From: Branchiostoma floridae
Taxonomy: Eukaryota > Chordata > Leptocardii > Amphioxiformes > Branchiostomatidae
NCBI RefSeq assembly: GCF_000003815.2
Contig: NC_049981.1
Location: 2,824,485-2,888,484 of the forward strand
Direction: 5' to 3'
DNA length: 64,000 nucleotides
Shown: in pieces, positions 33,633 through 46,456 of the stretch
How the letters are laid out: each line of letters begins with the position of its first letter
Numbering within the stretch: the first letter of the stretch is position 1
The notes under the pieces: generated by a model
Told to the model about the DNA's origin: nothing
Seen by the model: the letters and a program-made list of their open reading frames with translations, nothing else
Databases searched by the model: none
Program-made: the position numbers and the translations under genes

Positions 33633-36600
33633 TTACACGACGTATTCGTTCTCGACAGTTGCCCTGCGGACCATATCCGGGAACTCAGCAAGGGGTTTCC
33701 TCACATCCGGGTCATTTTTGGTCACCATGGCGACAGCCTTCTCTTTCGCGGTGCGCTTGTACTGCAGAAAGCCCAGACCAATCAGAGCCAGGAGAAACAG
33801 GGAGGCAAGGGCGCTGACAGCGTACAGAGCAATGGACTCACCTAATAGAAACAGCAAACAGTCACAAAAGACATCCAGTTTTCTTCAAAACTGGTAAAAA
33901 CAGTGTAATCATGAAAGTTAATATGTGTTGGTAAAAGGCATAAGAAAAGATAATCAAACTTTATTTTACCAACAGTTTGAATATTTGGGATTTGTTAACG
34001 GAATGGAACCGTTTTCTGTAATTAATGAGATGTGATATCTAGGCCACATAACCATAGCAACGGGTCATTTGTGCCAGATAACCTGTGTCGCCCCAAGTCT
34101 CTGTCCAGAATCAGATTCGAAACTCCTAGATGAGGAACCAGACTTCGAGAGTGACCACTGAGCACATTTATGTCCGTTTCACTAACCATCTGGAATTGAA
34201 CTAGCCAGAGAAACGTTTCAAGACTCCGATCGAGTTCAGAAGTCAAGACTATCAACAGATCGTCAACATGGTGTCAGAAGTGGGATCAGACACAGCTTAT
34301 TAATATCTGGTCTTGATATGTACTACCCGCTGCTGCTGCCAAAACGTTTCAACTTCACGTTCCGGGCATACCTGCAGACCATTAGGTCCATTCTGTGAAC
34401 GGAGGCATCCTAAAATTTGGGCCCTATTATCTAATGTGTTAGTTAAATAGAGTCTAAAGCTGACTGCTCATTACAGTTAAGTATAGCAACGTTCCTCCCG
34501 CACCGGCTTTCACTTTAAGTGTTTACATACGGTTTAAGATTTCGGTCGCATTACTATTTTTGCAGCGCAGATTGCGAATAACTGTGTTCTTTGGCAATAT
34601 AACAATGGGCTCTGGCCCTAAGACGTGATGCCAAATGTTAACGATGTCGATGATAAGAAAACTTGGGTTTAATGACTCACCGCTCACTGGGAAGCAGCTG
34701 GCACAGCGAGGACTGAACTTTCCTGAAAATATATAATTGTATTGAATATTCATAGTAAGGTAGGTAGTTAATATGTAGTCTTTGTGAGGCCATAGTGGCA
34801 GGGTTGTCTAGATGACGGAATTGGAAGGAGGAACCCATCCCTCTCCTTCCACCACCTTTACCTCCCCAACTGAAGTCCGATATCCAGCTTTACACCTTAG
34901 TGGAATACGGATAAGTCGTGTAAAAGGCGATGGAAGGAAAGGGTTGGGATTTGTCTTCCAATACTGTACCCAAGACACAGCCACAGTGCATAACAACCCA
35001 CTATCCTTTCAGCCTCAAAAAATACCTTTACTTGCCTGTTCTTTGCACGTGGTACTGTTCAAATAGTTACGAGTAGTTACTCGAGTGTAGTGCCATATTG
35101 TCATCATCTGAAGCAAATTAAAAAAATCATAATTTTCACGGATGAAAATGACATGACTCGAAATGTTAACATAGAGAAGACGTGACATGCATCTACCTTC
35201 TAAGGCCACTTTAGCAAACTGTCGGTAGATCCTTCCATCCGGGGCCCTGTATGCGCATGCGTACTCCCCAGACATATCAAGACTGGAGATCGTCACAGTA
35301 ATTGTGCTGTTCACGAAGGTCCTGAAGACAAAAAAGAGCATTAATCATTGTTCTGGTGTGTTTACGTCGACGTGGAATTTTATGAGCTTGCTGTGGAGGA
35401 AAATATTTCATATTCGCCCTTGTTTGTTGTAAAATAGGAAAATATTGAAACAAATAGAGAGGGGCGAGTAGCAACAGAAAGAAACAATATCCTGACGCCG
35501 AACCCGGGCAGCCGATCACAAACCCAACGCGCAAACCACAACAGTTTGGTCAGTTTGGCAGCGCTTGAACCCCATTGTTACACTTCTCCCCCTTTTCTTT
35601 TCAAGACTCGTCCTCGAATATCCGAGTTTGATCTGACTGTATGGCAAATCTCTAGCCTGTTACTCACAGGGTCGGCGTGGGAACCAGTGAAACAACTAGA
35701 GGGGCGAGTAGCAACAGAAAGAAACAATGACTCCCGGGATTCGAAGCCGTGCCGAACCCAATTAACGCGCAAACCACAACGCCAAAAGCTCAGAGCTATA
35801 CTAGCTTGGTCAGTTTGACAGCGGTTGAACCCTAATGTTATCCTATTTCATTTTAGCCTTACCTGTTGAATTTAGTGTTGAATCCTCGGAGGGTCACCAT
35901 CTTGTCATCGTCTACCGTCAGCTGTCTCCCGTTCAGAGCCCAGGCGAAAGTGCTGACGGGATCGACGCTCACGGCCTCGCAGCTAAGCCGTACGGTCTGA
36001 CCGGAAGTGACGTTATGGAAGGTTGGAGACATGACGACCTTCGGATCCTCTGTATCAGGAAATGACGTCATAAAAATCATCTACTGACAATAGGGACAGT
36101 AACACATAGTGGTAAACCATGACTGTAGTGTATGCAGAAGTCACCTTGGTAAATGACACCAGTCTACCACATAAGTGTCACTCTGTGCACCTTTTGAATA
36201 CAGAAATAAAAGATTTGTTGGTTGTGTCACTATGTCTTGTAGTTTCAAATCTTCTTACAAAGTTTATGATGTCTATTTTGAAATCTTTTTTTTCTCTTTA
36301 AATCCATCTTGTTTCACCCTCTCTCATTACATCTGGAGTTCACAGATGATGTAATCCATGAAATGTACTTGCTGTGGCCTGGCAAGGCTTGACGTAGCAC
36401 TACAAGTTATCGTGTGCTACCATTGGGTGACGTCATGCTGTCACGCCTTTATCACGTGACTTTCACGTGCTACTTATGGTGGTGGGATAGAATTCTTTTC
36501 TTCAACCGCATCATGCAAGTGGTGAGGTAAACATTGTGCTAAATTTTGTTTCTAACGTTAGACATCCCAAATCTTAAGTGTAGGCTTGAGGAAAAGAAAT

Positions 36601-39600
36601 TCAACTTACTGATATCACAGGCCCTTCCCTTCCATCCATCCGGGCACTTGCAGGCGCCATTGAATGGATGGCAGCTGGCGCCATTTTGGCACGCACACAC
36701 CTCACTGCAATTGCCTCCGTAGAAGCCAACAGGGCATCCTAAAAGAAACACGAGATAGAGAAAAGGACTGTTGTATCATTGTGCATATTACAGGAATGGG
36801 ACGACTATGCATACCCTATTTTATTTTATTTTATTTTATTTTATTTTATTTTATTTTATTTTATTTTATTTTATTTTATTTTATTTTATTTTATTTTATT
36901 TTATTTTATTTTATCTTATTTTATCTTATTTTATCTTATGTTATCTTATCTTGCATTATCTTATTTTATTTTATCTATTCAGATTGCAAACAATTAATAC
37001 ACATGGATCACATGCATCAGACATAACATTGATAAGCTCTTTCTAAGATTTCACTTCGAATGCGCGGGAGACTGGAATTGTAGATAATATGTCAAAGCTA
37101 AGCGCCCCTGAGGCGTAAATAGTCTCATCTCGACGTCCATTGTTTCGATATCTTAACAAATACAACGGCAGGTAGAAAATATCATCAGACGAAATAGAAA
37201 AATAGTAGACAATTTTGGAACACTAGCATTACAAAATTATCAAAATAGTAGTACTACATATTTACCTAAGGTTTCAACACTGAATTCCATGCTAGCTTTC
37301 ATCCCAAAATTTGGAGCCTGGAGTTCTATGGTGCATTTGTAGATCGAGGGTGTGTGTGTCATCATGTCTTTGAGGTTGAGCTCCATGAGCATGTGTCTGA
37401 GGTACTTTTTGTTCGGCTTGTCCACGAACCACCGAGGGTCGATCGCGCTGTCATCCGGGCGGTCATAGGACGCGTTCTGCAGACGATAGAAATGTGTTTA
37501 CAGCTAGGTCGTTTCGCCACATTGTCATTTCACCATGTACAGTATGTTTCGATAGTAGCCGATTTGCGCAAAGTCATGACAGAAGTCGTTTCGCTACATG
37601 TCAGATGTCGTTTCGCTACATGACAGACGTCGTTTCACTACATGGTTGAAGACGTGTTTAGCTGCAATTTTGTCAAAAGTAATTTCTCTACATGGCAGAA
37701 GTCGTTTCGCTACATGGCATGCAGAAGTCGTTTCGCTACATGACAGAAGTGGTTTCGCTACATGACAGAAGACGTTTCGCTACTTGGCAGATGTCGTTTC
37801 GCTACGTGGTAGAAGTTGTTTCGTTACATTTGAATGTTACTTGAAGATAGACACGTATGTCACTCCGATGCTTCAGCCAGGGGTTCTACTTGACGTGTGC
37901 AACAACGATATTCATTTTGTAACGACGGCACTTGTGGGGAGAATCGGATAGCCTGGTTCTCTAGTACTCAGATTGGCCTACGCGAGTAATACTTGCCCTG
38001 TTGTGACATGTACATACGAATTGCGCGACAGATGTCATTCGTTGATTCACTCTTTTGATACGTAAGTAATTGTAGGAAAACATTTCTAATGGTTTTAGTC
38101 TATTCAGACTCTTCAGAGTATCAGCATTCAAATGTAGCGAAATTACTTGTATCATACAGTCAAACGACAGTTGCCAGGTAGCGAAACGGCTGTAGCGAAC
38201 CGACAATGTGGCGAAACGATCGGTTACCAAGGAATGACACTATCTGAGAGTCATGATCATCACATTGACAATGTAGGTCTAAAATTCCGATGAACATGTA
38301 AATTGAAATATACAAACCCAGTATGGTGTGATGGTAGGTGTGCTCCGTCTCGGCTCCTGATCGTTGGTGCACTCTAAGTTGAAGAAAGGCGTGGTCCCTT
38401 CTGGTAGGGTGTGGTCCCAAAAGTCACCCTTGTATACTTTGTATACCTTTGCGTCGCCTAGACGTGTACGTGTGCAAAGGAAAAAGTTTCCACACTGGAA
38501 TGTTGTAACCTGTCTAATTGATAATCGCTCTTCGCTCTCTGAACCAGCTTGTGACTTTATCATCTTACAATTTCTGAAGTCTATGCCAAGTGCAAGATCT
38601 TAGTCACGGAGAATTGTATCAGGGATGACCCTTTACACTGAGGAACTTATATGAAGACTATGCAGTGAAATTATGAGCATTGTTCTGAGAAATTCATGCA
38701 TAGGCGATTCGACAAGAACTCCGACATTAGGAATTACACTGTTGTTGAGATCTTGAACTTTGACCTAGACCACAATACATCGGGACGGTTCAGACGTATT
38801 TGGCATTGTGGGGTAGCTTATAGATTGTTCTTCGAACCAAACACCTTATAAGGTTACTCTTCGCCACACGAGTTTGCTACAGTTTCATTAGTTGTAAACC
38901 TTGGTAAAAAGTGATAATTTGGCCCCAATACTTACAAAGATCGTTGTCCAAGACCATCACCGACCGTGACCCATTTCTGCGGTTGTCGATTAAGTTCTGA
39001 TATCCAAGGAAGGAATGGAGTGTCCCCATAAATGGCCATATCTGTGATGAAAAAGCAGTGATAAAATTTCCATGTTAGCCTTCACCAAAGTCGTTGTTGT
39101 AACTATTATTCCTATTGTTATAACTATTGTTCATCGGATTTTTTTAATTAGATGAAAACAATCATTTTCTAATTACTACAGATCATTAGTAGATATCAAT
39201 TTGCACAACCATGAGTTTGTAGCTTTCATCATTATGCAACGAAAAACAAAGTTTCATTACAGTGGTATGTACCATAGTGCTGTATTTTGTCATAGAAAAA
39301 AATAACATTAGGGGCAATAAAACCTGATGACGTCATCAATTTGGCCCCCAAAAAATCAGATTTAGAATTCTTTCATGCCCATCTATCAACATTCGTTACG
39401 GCTCCATTCTTTCTTAATTCATTAATAAGAAAACAGTGGAAGGTCAAAATGCCAATTTAGCCAGCCGAAATACCTTAACAATGAAAATATATCCGAAAAT
39501 AATAAACCAACGTATCCGTTGCATGAAAGAAGCAGTCTGGAAAAGGAAGTCAACCCCTGAGTGATGAACCGGGACGAGGGGGGATACAAACTTAGCCACG

Positions 39601-42600
39601 TTTGGGACTGTGTTTTCGCCGTAAAAGCGCCACCTACAGGCGACTACATATAGCGGCGAGAAGCAGAACTCCAGTTAGAAGCTCTGAGGAAGATGCCTGA
39701 GAGACATCGAAACGTCAGCAGATGATAATTATTGGTTGTGTAAAAGAAAACTGCTTCTAATGAAAACAGTTTTGGTCATGGGAGTTTCAAGAATGTGAGT
39801 TTGATACCAGTTTCAATCGGTATTTTCCTAAAACATACCTCTGATGTGTTCCTAGTCCGAGGTGGGATGTAGCAGTTGGGATTGAAGAAAGGAGGGTAGT
39901 TTGGGTCGTCCTCCACCGAGATTCTGATTTTGATCTCTTTCTGCATAATGGAGCAAATGGTGAACATGGTAAAGGTAAAGATTATTCCCAAGTCGTAGGG
40001 GCAGTGGGTTGTTATCCACTGTGTCTAGGGCACGGTGTCAGTGGAAGGTTGGAACAATCCCTCTCCTTTTACCCTTTTTTTACCTCCCGAACCGAAGACA
40101 GGTACCCATTTTTAAAACTTGGTAGTGTGAGGAAGGTGGTGCAAAGTGCTTTTCATAATACCAAAGTCACATTGTCGACAAGCTTTGATCGCAAGCTCCG
40201 ATCTAGCAAGGCCCCTTATAAGATCGATGGAGGGCCGGGCGTATTTTTCGCGATTCGAACTCCATATCATGCTAGATAGGAACTTGAGATCCAGGTGTTT
40301 GAGGATCAAAGCACGTGACTGAACTGATGTGCCCTGCCAGATATTTTTAACGTCATCAAAATGTCACAAGTATATAGCAAAAATGAGCTTTGTGATCAAA
40401 ATATCGATAAAAGAACACCTATACTCTTGACTTCATATGAGAACAGATGAAGAAGTGATGTGGAAATGTGACGTACCCTTTTCTCTGCTTTCTCATTGGT
40501 CACCTTCAGGTCATAGTGGGGGTCAAGGTCATAGTTCAGGTACCGCTTCACGATGACGTCACCGGTCTCGTTCCCAATCGCAAACCGATCGTCCTAGACA
40601 GCAAAAAGTACTTTATTCAGGTCTTCTAAGTTCTGTCCTATTGATTACATATAGGAACACTTGAATTGATACTTCGGATATGACGTATACATCCAAGAAA
40701 ACTTGACCTTAAAACTTGACCTAGATGTTCAATCTTAGACCCAATGTCCCATTTTCCTGGCAGGACTATTGGATCCTTTTGGCGATAAAGTATTGCGGCA
40801 ACTTTTCGCCAACTGACGTGCGACACAAAATACGTGACCTCTACAACAAAATGGCGCGCCCGGAATACCAAATTCTTATTTTCGGCCCCGAATCATAAAC
40901 TATATTGGACACGATGTCCAGAANNNNNNNNNNNNNNNNNNNNNNNNNNNNNNNNNNNNNNNNNNNNNNNNNNNNNNNNNNNNNNNNNNNNNNNNNNNNN
41001 NNNNNNNNNNNNNNNNNNNNNNNCATTAAGGTTGGACGTTAGCGCTCTGGAAAAATGAACGACACTTAATATTTGTATTTTGAATTTTGTTTTATTTGAC
41101 TATGAATTTATTACAAAATTAAGGTATTAACTTTCATTCTACATAACAGACTAGGTATAATATGGTAATTGAAGGTAGTATGATAAATCTATTTTTGAAC
41201 AATATCATAGAATAGTACAACGTTACTTGCACAGTAAGCAATTTCGGGATACCAATCTATCCTAAGTAATAATGTAGCATAGGATGAAGCTTTATATGTT
41301 TGCAGTCTTTGTTCGGGTTTCTTACTCGTATGTGTGTATAGAAACTAGAGGATCTCATCACAACGGTCATATACAAATTACACCTAATGCTAAGGTCATT
41401 TTTTGTCGGGTCGGCGTCATTTCTTTTGCCGCGTCCCTGGTTGATTTAAATTGCGAGTTTAAAAAATCGGACCCGGCTATGCCCCCAAATAGCCCAGTAG
41501 CCGTAGTTAGGGGAAAAGCCAGAAGATTAACAAACAAAACCAATACGTAAACTACCCGACAAGACCCCCTTTTTCCAAGTATGAATGTAAAGTAATGAAG
41601 CCATTGTGTCACAAAGCAAGAAAGGAGAACTGTTCCCAATGCTATTCAATACAATACTTGAAACGGGAAGTGTTTTTCAGAGAAACAAGATGACACCGAA
41701 GAAGAAAAACACCATTGGTTTCATACAGCCTATTACCCGAATATCCTCGGGGTTTTCTTCACGCAAACATACTAATGAAAATGTATGTAACTATGAAAAA
41801 AATAGAGTTTTTAACAAATATGGTTTCTATACTTACCTCAGATATCGCGACATTAAAAGATCTACGACCTGAAAAAACAACAAAAATTAGCATACTTAGA
41901 CTGATCTTTATTCATATAATTAGTTTTGTATGACCGGAATCTATGTTCTAATCTAATCATATATTTGAACTGAACTGACTGAACTGAAATTGCAGTGTGT
42001 TTACCTTCAAAATTTACCGAATGATCCTATTTGTTTGAAATGTTTCCCTCAATTTTTGCAGAGATTGATGTAACGCTCGTGAGGATATAGCTGTTCAATG
42101 CACATAACGAAGTGTAAACATTGGCTTTCGATGGGAAGGTTGCTGAACTTAAGGACATGCATGAGCTGTTGCATGAGCTGTTGAAAGCGCGCATGAGGAA
42201 GTAAAACTGAAGTAAGAACAAAAACTTCGTCTGAATACTTGTCCATGGGAGTATCACTTAGGCCATTCTAAAATTCTGTCGCCATTCGGCACCTGAATGG
42301 GCACAATTTGTCGCCTGAATGGTGAATTCTTTGTAGTTCGCGCCTGATGGGCACAAATTAGACACAGACTAGTCTCCAACAGGCGTGATCACTGCAAATC
42401 TCTTCAATTTTTTTCATAAATCTTCATATTTTTTGCATTGGTCTTTAATTCAGTGGCAACACTGCGATTTCTTAGTTATCTTGTATCTAATTATGGGCTT
42501 AATCTTTGGACCTGACGTTCGATCCTAGCGCGGCCATCTTGTTTTTAGAGGTCACGTATTGTATCCCTGTGTTACACTGTAAGTGTAGCCGCAGGGGAAA

Positions 42601-43670
42601 ATTGGTGAAAAATTCGCAAAGTTGTCATACGTAATTATCGCCAACAAGCACGGCCTAATGAGACGCCAGCTGTAATCTGTCTTAAATCGTGGACAGCAAC
42701 ATAATGTTGTGTTCTTCTTTAAACCCAGAAAACGTGACAATAACCAACAACAATTGTTTTGAATTTACATTAACGTTGGTCACGCCCTCTCAGAATAACC
42801 TGGAACCCAGCATTTTTAGCTTTGGCCCGCTCCAAAGGGCGGAGTAGCGACATTAATTTTGGTAGCGGACCAAAGCTATAAACAAGGCTGGATTCCAGGC
42901 TAACCCTATGATCATAAAGTCACTGGGCTACGTAGAACCCAGTCAGATCTGAATACCGCTCCTATTTTCTCCTGTTGGGCTGGATGGGAACCGACAAAAG
43001 CTTATGGCTACGGTCCAAGTTGCACCCGTGCCCGTCAGGGATGTAGCCTCGACCGGGCTCCAAAGCTACAAATTTTGCCCCGGTGGTACCGTGGGTGTAC
43101 CCCACGGATATATCTTGGTGTCTATTTGTTACCTGGTGCCGGAATGATTTTTAGTCCGACTTAAGATGAGCCCTGGGCCCGGCTGTACTAAAATATATCT
43201 CCGTAGCCGCAGGGCATCAGGGTAGGGGTCTCGCCAGAAAAAAGGCAGCCAGTGAACTGCCCGGCAGGGCCCCCTTTTCCATTTGGTTACAAAGCCAAAA
43301 ATTTTATCATTACGCCACTACACGACGCCAAGACTTTTGTCAAACACGGGACCTACGCACGGAGAGCAAGTTCGTGTCAAAAAGACATAATGTACCCCCA
43401 CATACATGTAGAATTGAGGTTGACCGGCTGTCAAATATGTTCACTTATCATTAGTCTGCACAATCGGAATTGATAAGTTCCATATATAGTTTGTCTTATA
43501 GAGCATATCCTTTATCAACACCAACCTACCGCAGTCGACAAGTAATCAACCAAAACAAATGGCGGAAATACACACAGGTAAAAAATACATAGGATTGGCT
43601 ACGTACCAGCCGAACACTTGAACGTGCACAACACCAACAGAACCGCCAATATCTTCACAACCGCCGCCAT
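33633..43670 (-). CDS. Receptor 2: cadherin-like/Ig/EGF/Ig single-pass membrane protein
   Basis: Twelve exons in transcription order: 43670-43607, 41868-41837, 40593-40477, 39940-39839, 39041-38936, 38457-38318, 37476-37266, 36738-36610, 36049-35863, 35321-35197, 34722-34681, 33841-33633. Phases agree throughout; 487 residues. Signal peptide in exon 1. Exons 2-4 give most of a cadherin repeat (FAIGNETGDVIVKRYLNYD, then SVEDDPNYPPFF). Exons 6-7 hold an Ig-like domain (NLEC to SIYKC). Exon 8 is one EGF (~258-300). Exons 9-10 are a second Ig domain absent from the paralogues (VRLSCEA, W, LDMSGEYACAY). Then a 14-residue linker, a transmembrane helix (~422-445) and a 40-residue tail ending ENEYVV, which fits a C-terminal PDZ ligand. 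The cadherin N-terminal exon present in receptor 3 is missing; a 100-N gap lies in that very intron. Predicted calcium-dependent or homophilic adhesion is inference. Confidence 0.88.
35455..35582 (-). mobile_element. tRNA-derived SINE copy 2, truncated
   Basis: Shares GAGGGGCGAGTAGCAACAGA, GGTCAGTTTGGCAGCG and TTGAACCCCATTGTTACA with the copies at 17655 and 35695, but the B-box segment is disrupted. In an intron of receptor 2. Confidence 0.7.
35695..35842 (-). mobile_element. tRNA-derived SINE copy 3
   Basis: Contains the B-box-like GGCTTCGAATCCCGGGAG on the minus strand within a tRNA-like body. Its 3' block GAGGGGCGAGTAGCAACAGA is identical to that of the copy 240 bp away. Two same-orientation copies lie within 400 bp in one intron. 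Confidence 0.75.
36816..36985. repeat. (TTTTA)n microsatellite
   Basis: More than 25 copies of TTTTA, degenerating to TCTTA at the 3' end, in the intron next to the EGF exon of receptor 2. Confidence 0.95.
37500..37835. repeat. ~21-bp minisatellite, GTCGTTTCGCTACATGRCAGA
   Basis: A dozen or so copies of a unit containing GTCGTTTCGCTACATG and GACAGAA. Related single motifs (GCGAAACG, in inverse orientation) recur at about 38170-38225 in the same intron of receptor 2. Confidence 0.85.
39655..39765. repeat. Dispersed repeat, GAAGATGCC...GAAACGTC type
   Basis: CTCTGAGGAAGATGCCTGAG followed by GAGACATCGAAACGTCAGC resembles 3' fragments of Penelope-like elements. Intronic in receptor 2. Family assignment is inference. 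Confidence 0.4.
40924..41023. other. Assembly gap, 100 N
   Basis: Exactly 100 N, the usual placeholder for a gap of unknown length. It lies in the receptor 2 intron where receptor 3 has its cadherin N-terminal exon. Confidence 0.99.
42795..42905. repeat. Short inverted-repeat element
   Basis: CCTGGAACCCAGC and TTTAGCTTTGG on the left are matched by CCAAAGCTATA and GCTGGATTCCAGG on the right, imperfectly, around a ~50-bp middle. Probably a small MITE in intron 1 of receptor 2. Confidence 0.5.
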
Positions 43671-46456
43671 AGGAAACGTTGAATCACCTTCGATACAAGA
43701 AGTAGTGCCTTCAACTTCTGCTGCAAGTCTACAAAGTTTCTCCTTTTGGCTAAAATAAGCAAGCCGTTTTGTAGACGAACAAAAATAAGTTTGTTCAATT
43801 TACTTCCTCCTGTTTCGGGTATGTAAGGGGATGCCCCTTTGTCAGCATTCTAAACAGACCCCTTATAAAGGTTGTTGACGTAGTGCCTTATACTTAAACA
43901 ATTTGGTTAACCTAAAGGAAACTTGCACAAGATTTTCGATGAACAGTTTACATTCTAAACATCATGGTCATAATTTGAAAATTCCATATGAACAAACGGA
44001 AATATTACTTTTAGGCATAGCAAAATCAATGCTGTGTTTTCTGTTAACAGAGCTGAAGAAATGGGATCGGTATGTAGTGATTATATCTTTGTTAAGATTT
44101 TGACAGTGGTGCAACAAATTTTAACGAATTCAATGTATAAACTAAATGCATTAAACACCGGGATTTTCATCATCATATCATCAATAATACCGATATACAT
44201 TGATTGTATATAAAGCACAAGCATAGCGATATACAAAACAACAATTACTCAAAGCATTGATCTGTTAACACAGTGCAAAATACAGTAAGTGTATTTCAAA
44301 TTTGACCGGTCAGATTGATCGGAAATTTTGTGCCCCTTGCCAGTATTGGACATACACAAAACGATATGGTCGATATGCGCGTTGGGCAACAGGAACACGG
44401 CCGTTTTTGAACACCTGATACACCAAACATTGTGGTTGTAATGTTATAAACAAAATACACACTGCAGAGTCTTAATCATCTATGAAAATAAGCTTACGTT
44501 TCGCTGTTACGTGACATGTGAAACGTAGACAATGTAATGGGTAAGTAGGCTTCGACTCTGGTGAACTTCTTCTTTGCAAATACAGTAGAACAATTGAGTT
44601 AGAGCAACATAATGCTGCAAAAATAAGCGAATTCAATTACTTAAGAAATGAAGATTAATTATTGATAGTAGTGAATTTATGTGATATTTTTTGCAACACA
44701 AAGTCATATTTTCCTTCAATGTTGATGAATTTGTTAATAGTGTTTAGAAATACATAGTATGATTATATGATATTTATGTATGGTATGGTGATCTTCCTCA
44801 CGAGCTTTTCTGGTCCCTAAACAATACTAAATATAAAAAAAAAAACATTGGGGAAGACGCAGGTCTCATTTCAAGAAGGTGTGATGACTAACGGAAGCTA
44901 TGAAAAAAGTAACAAAGAAGTAGGAAGCACATCAGATATCATTGGAAAATTCAAATTCAGTTCCTTCAAATGTTAATGACTTTGCAGGCTGAGGCCATGA
45001 GTCATGACTAACAGATCACTTACGATATCCACATACCAAAAACATTACGATCCGTTAACCCTTTCCTGAGTTACTATTTTTTTTCATCATATGCTAAAAC
45101 AGCCCTCCCCCCCGCAGTGCCCAAAAAAGCTGCTAGGGGGCCCAAAACTACACCACTCACTATCTGCATCAAGAGCTACCTACTGCTTAAAAATCACGAC
45201 CATAGGATGTTCAGAACTCGAGATATCAAAACTAGAAGTTCCGCTGCAGCACCATAACAAGCCGCTAGGTGGTCCCAAAATTTAGTCGTTTCCATGTCTC
45301 ATCAGGGCCTACCTACAAACTGATTATTGATAAAATCCATCCCAAAATCTACCTTGACCTTTGCCGTCCCAACACCTACCCACATGCAAGCTATCATAAT
45401 GATTGTAATCTATCCAGAGGTTCTTAAGTTATACAATCCAGAGATATCGAAAACACACACACACAAACACAAGCGCTTACCCATAAACAAGTATTATCTT
45501 TATTATTATTGTTCATGGAGATACAAAGTGAACATGAAGCTTTCAATAATAATCAGACTTACATCATACAACATATAAAATACCAGATGTGCATTAAATA
45601 GACAAATCAAAATGGTCACTACACGCAACAAACAAGCAACACAACATTTTCCATTATATACACAACGTGTCATTATGGCATTATGTGCTCTACAAACAAC
45701 AAATGTTAACAAAGACATCATCCAAACTAGGTAGGTAGGTATTTTCTTATTATTTTTTTCACTTCGGCTGAAGTAATTTGATAATACAGTTCACCAATTT
45801 TTTTTGCAAAACTGAATTGCATCACGTACTGGTATGTTCAACACCATATTGTAATTATACAGAAACACTTTGCACAAAAGCAGTTGTAGTCAATACCTTC
45901 AAGGCATTCGTTTTTTTTTTTTTAATTAGAAGGTATGTGGCGAGAAAAACAAGCCTTATTGTGAATTGCGATCAGACATGTGTGGATAGAGTTTCCCATG
46001 CCGTAATTTTTTTGTCATTAACAAAAGACATTGTCAAAGTGTTTGATTATGATTCTTTTCCTATTTGAAGCAGAAAGAAGTGGGTGTCTGACTTCCAGCA
46101 GCGAAAGTTGACGCGCACACCTCAGGTCGCAGCTATATTGTCCACGTCTTTTTCTTCTCCCTTACGTACTGTTACTGGGTGTCGCCTGTAAAGCAATGAT
46201 CACACTAATTTGAATTTTGTGCTTATTATTTCTGGGTGAGGCCGAGGACTTATTGATCAACCCTCGTAAACTTGTGGTCTCGAAAATGTGTCTTTTTTCC
46301 TACACGATTCGTTATATGGAGTATCCAATGTACTATATTTTCATTATATGTACAAGAGGGCGTGTCTCAGAATAGAACAGAAGCTAGACTAGAATAGAGC
46401 GTTTACAGAAAGCGGTTGGCAAAATCAAAATGAATTCCAGGTAGCGGCAACATTTT
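43671..46456. other. Intergenic between receptor 2 and receptor 3
   Basis: No coding exon found on either strand and no trace of a claudin-like gene, although such a gene occupies the equivalent place beside receptors 1 and 2. Contains part of a dispersed repeat (about 45100-45300; GCTAGGGGGCCCAAAACTAC) that also occurs near 27950-28100, 50100-50290 and 63550-63700. Confidence 0.6.

Noticed and set aside
36664-37046. Phe/Ile/Leu-rich frames resembling membrane segments
   Set aside because: Translation of a TTTTA microsatellite in three frames; not a membrane protein.
41024-41050. Start of a cadherin exon next to the gap
   Set aside because: The acceptor looks good, but the phase-0 frame reaches TAA within six codons before the gap, so I did not add it to the receptor 2 model.
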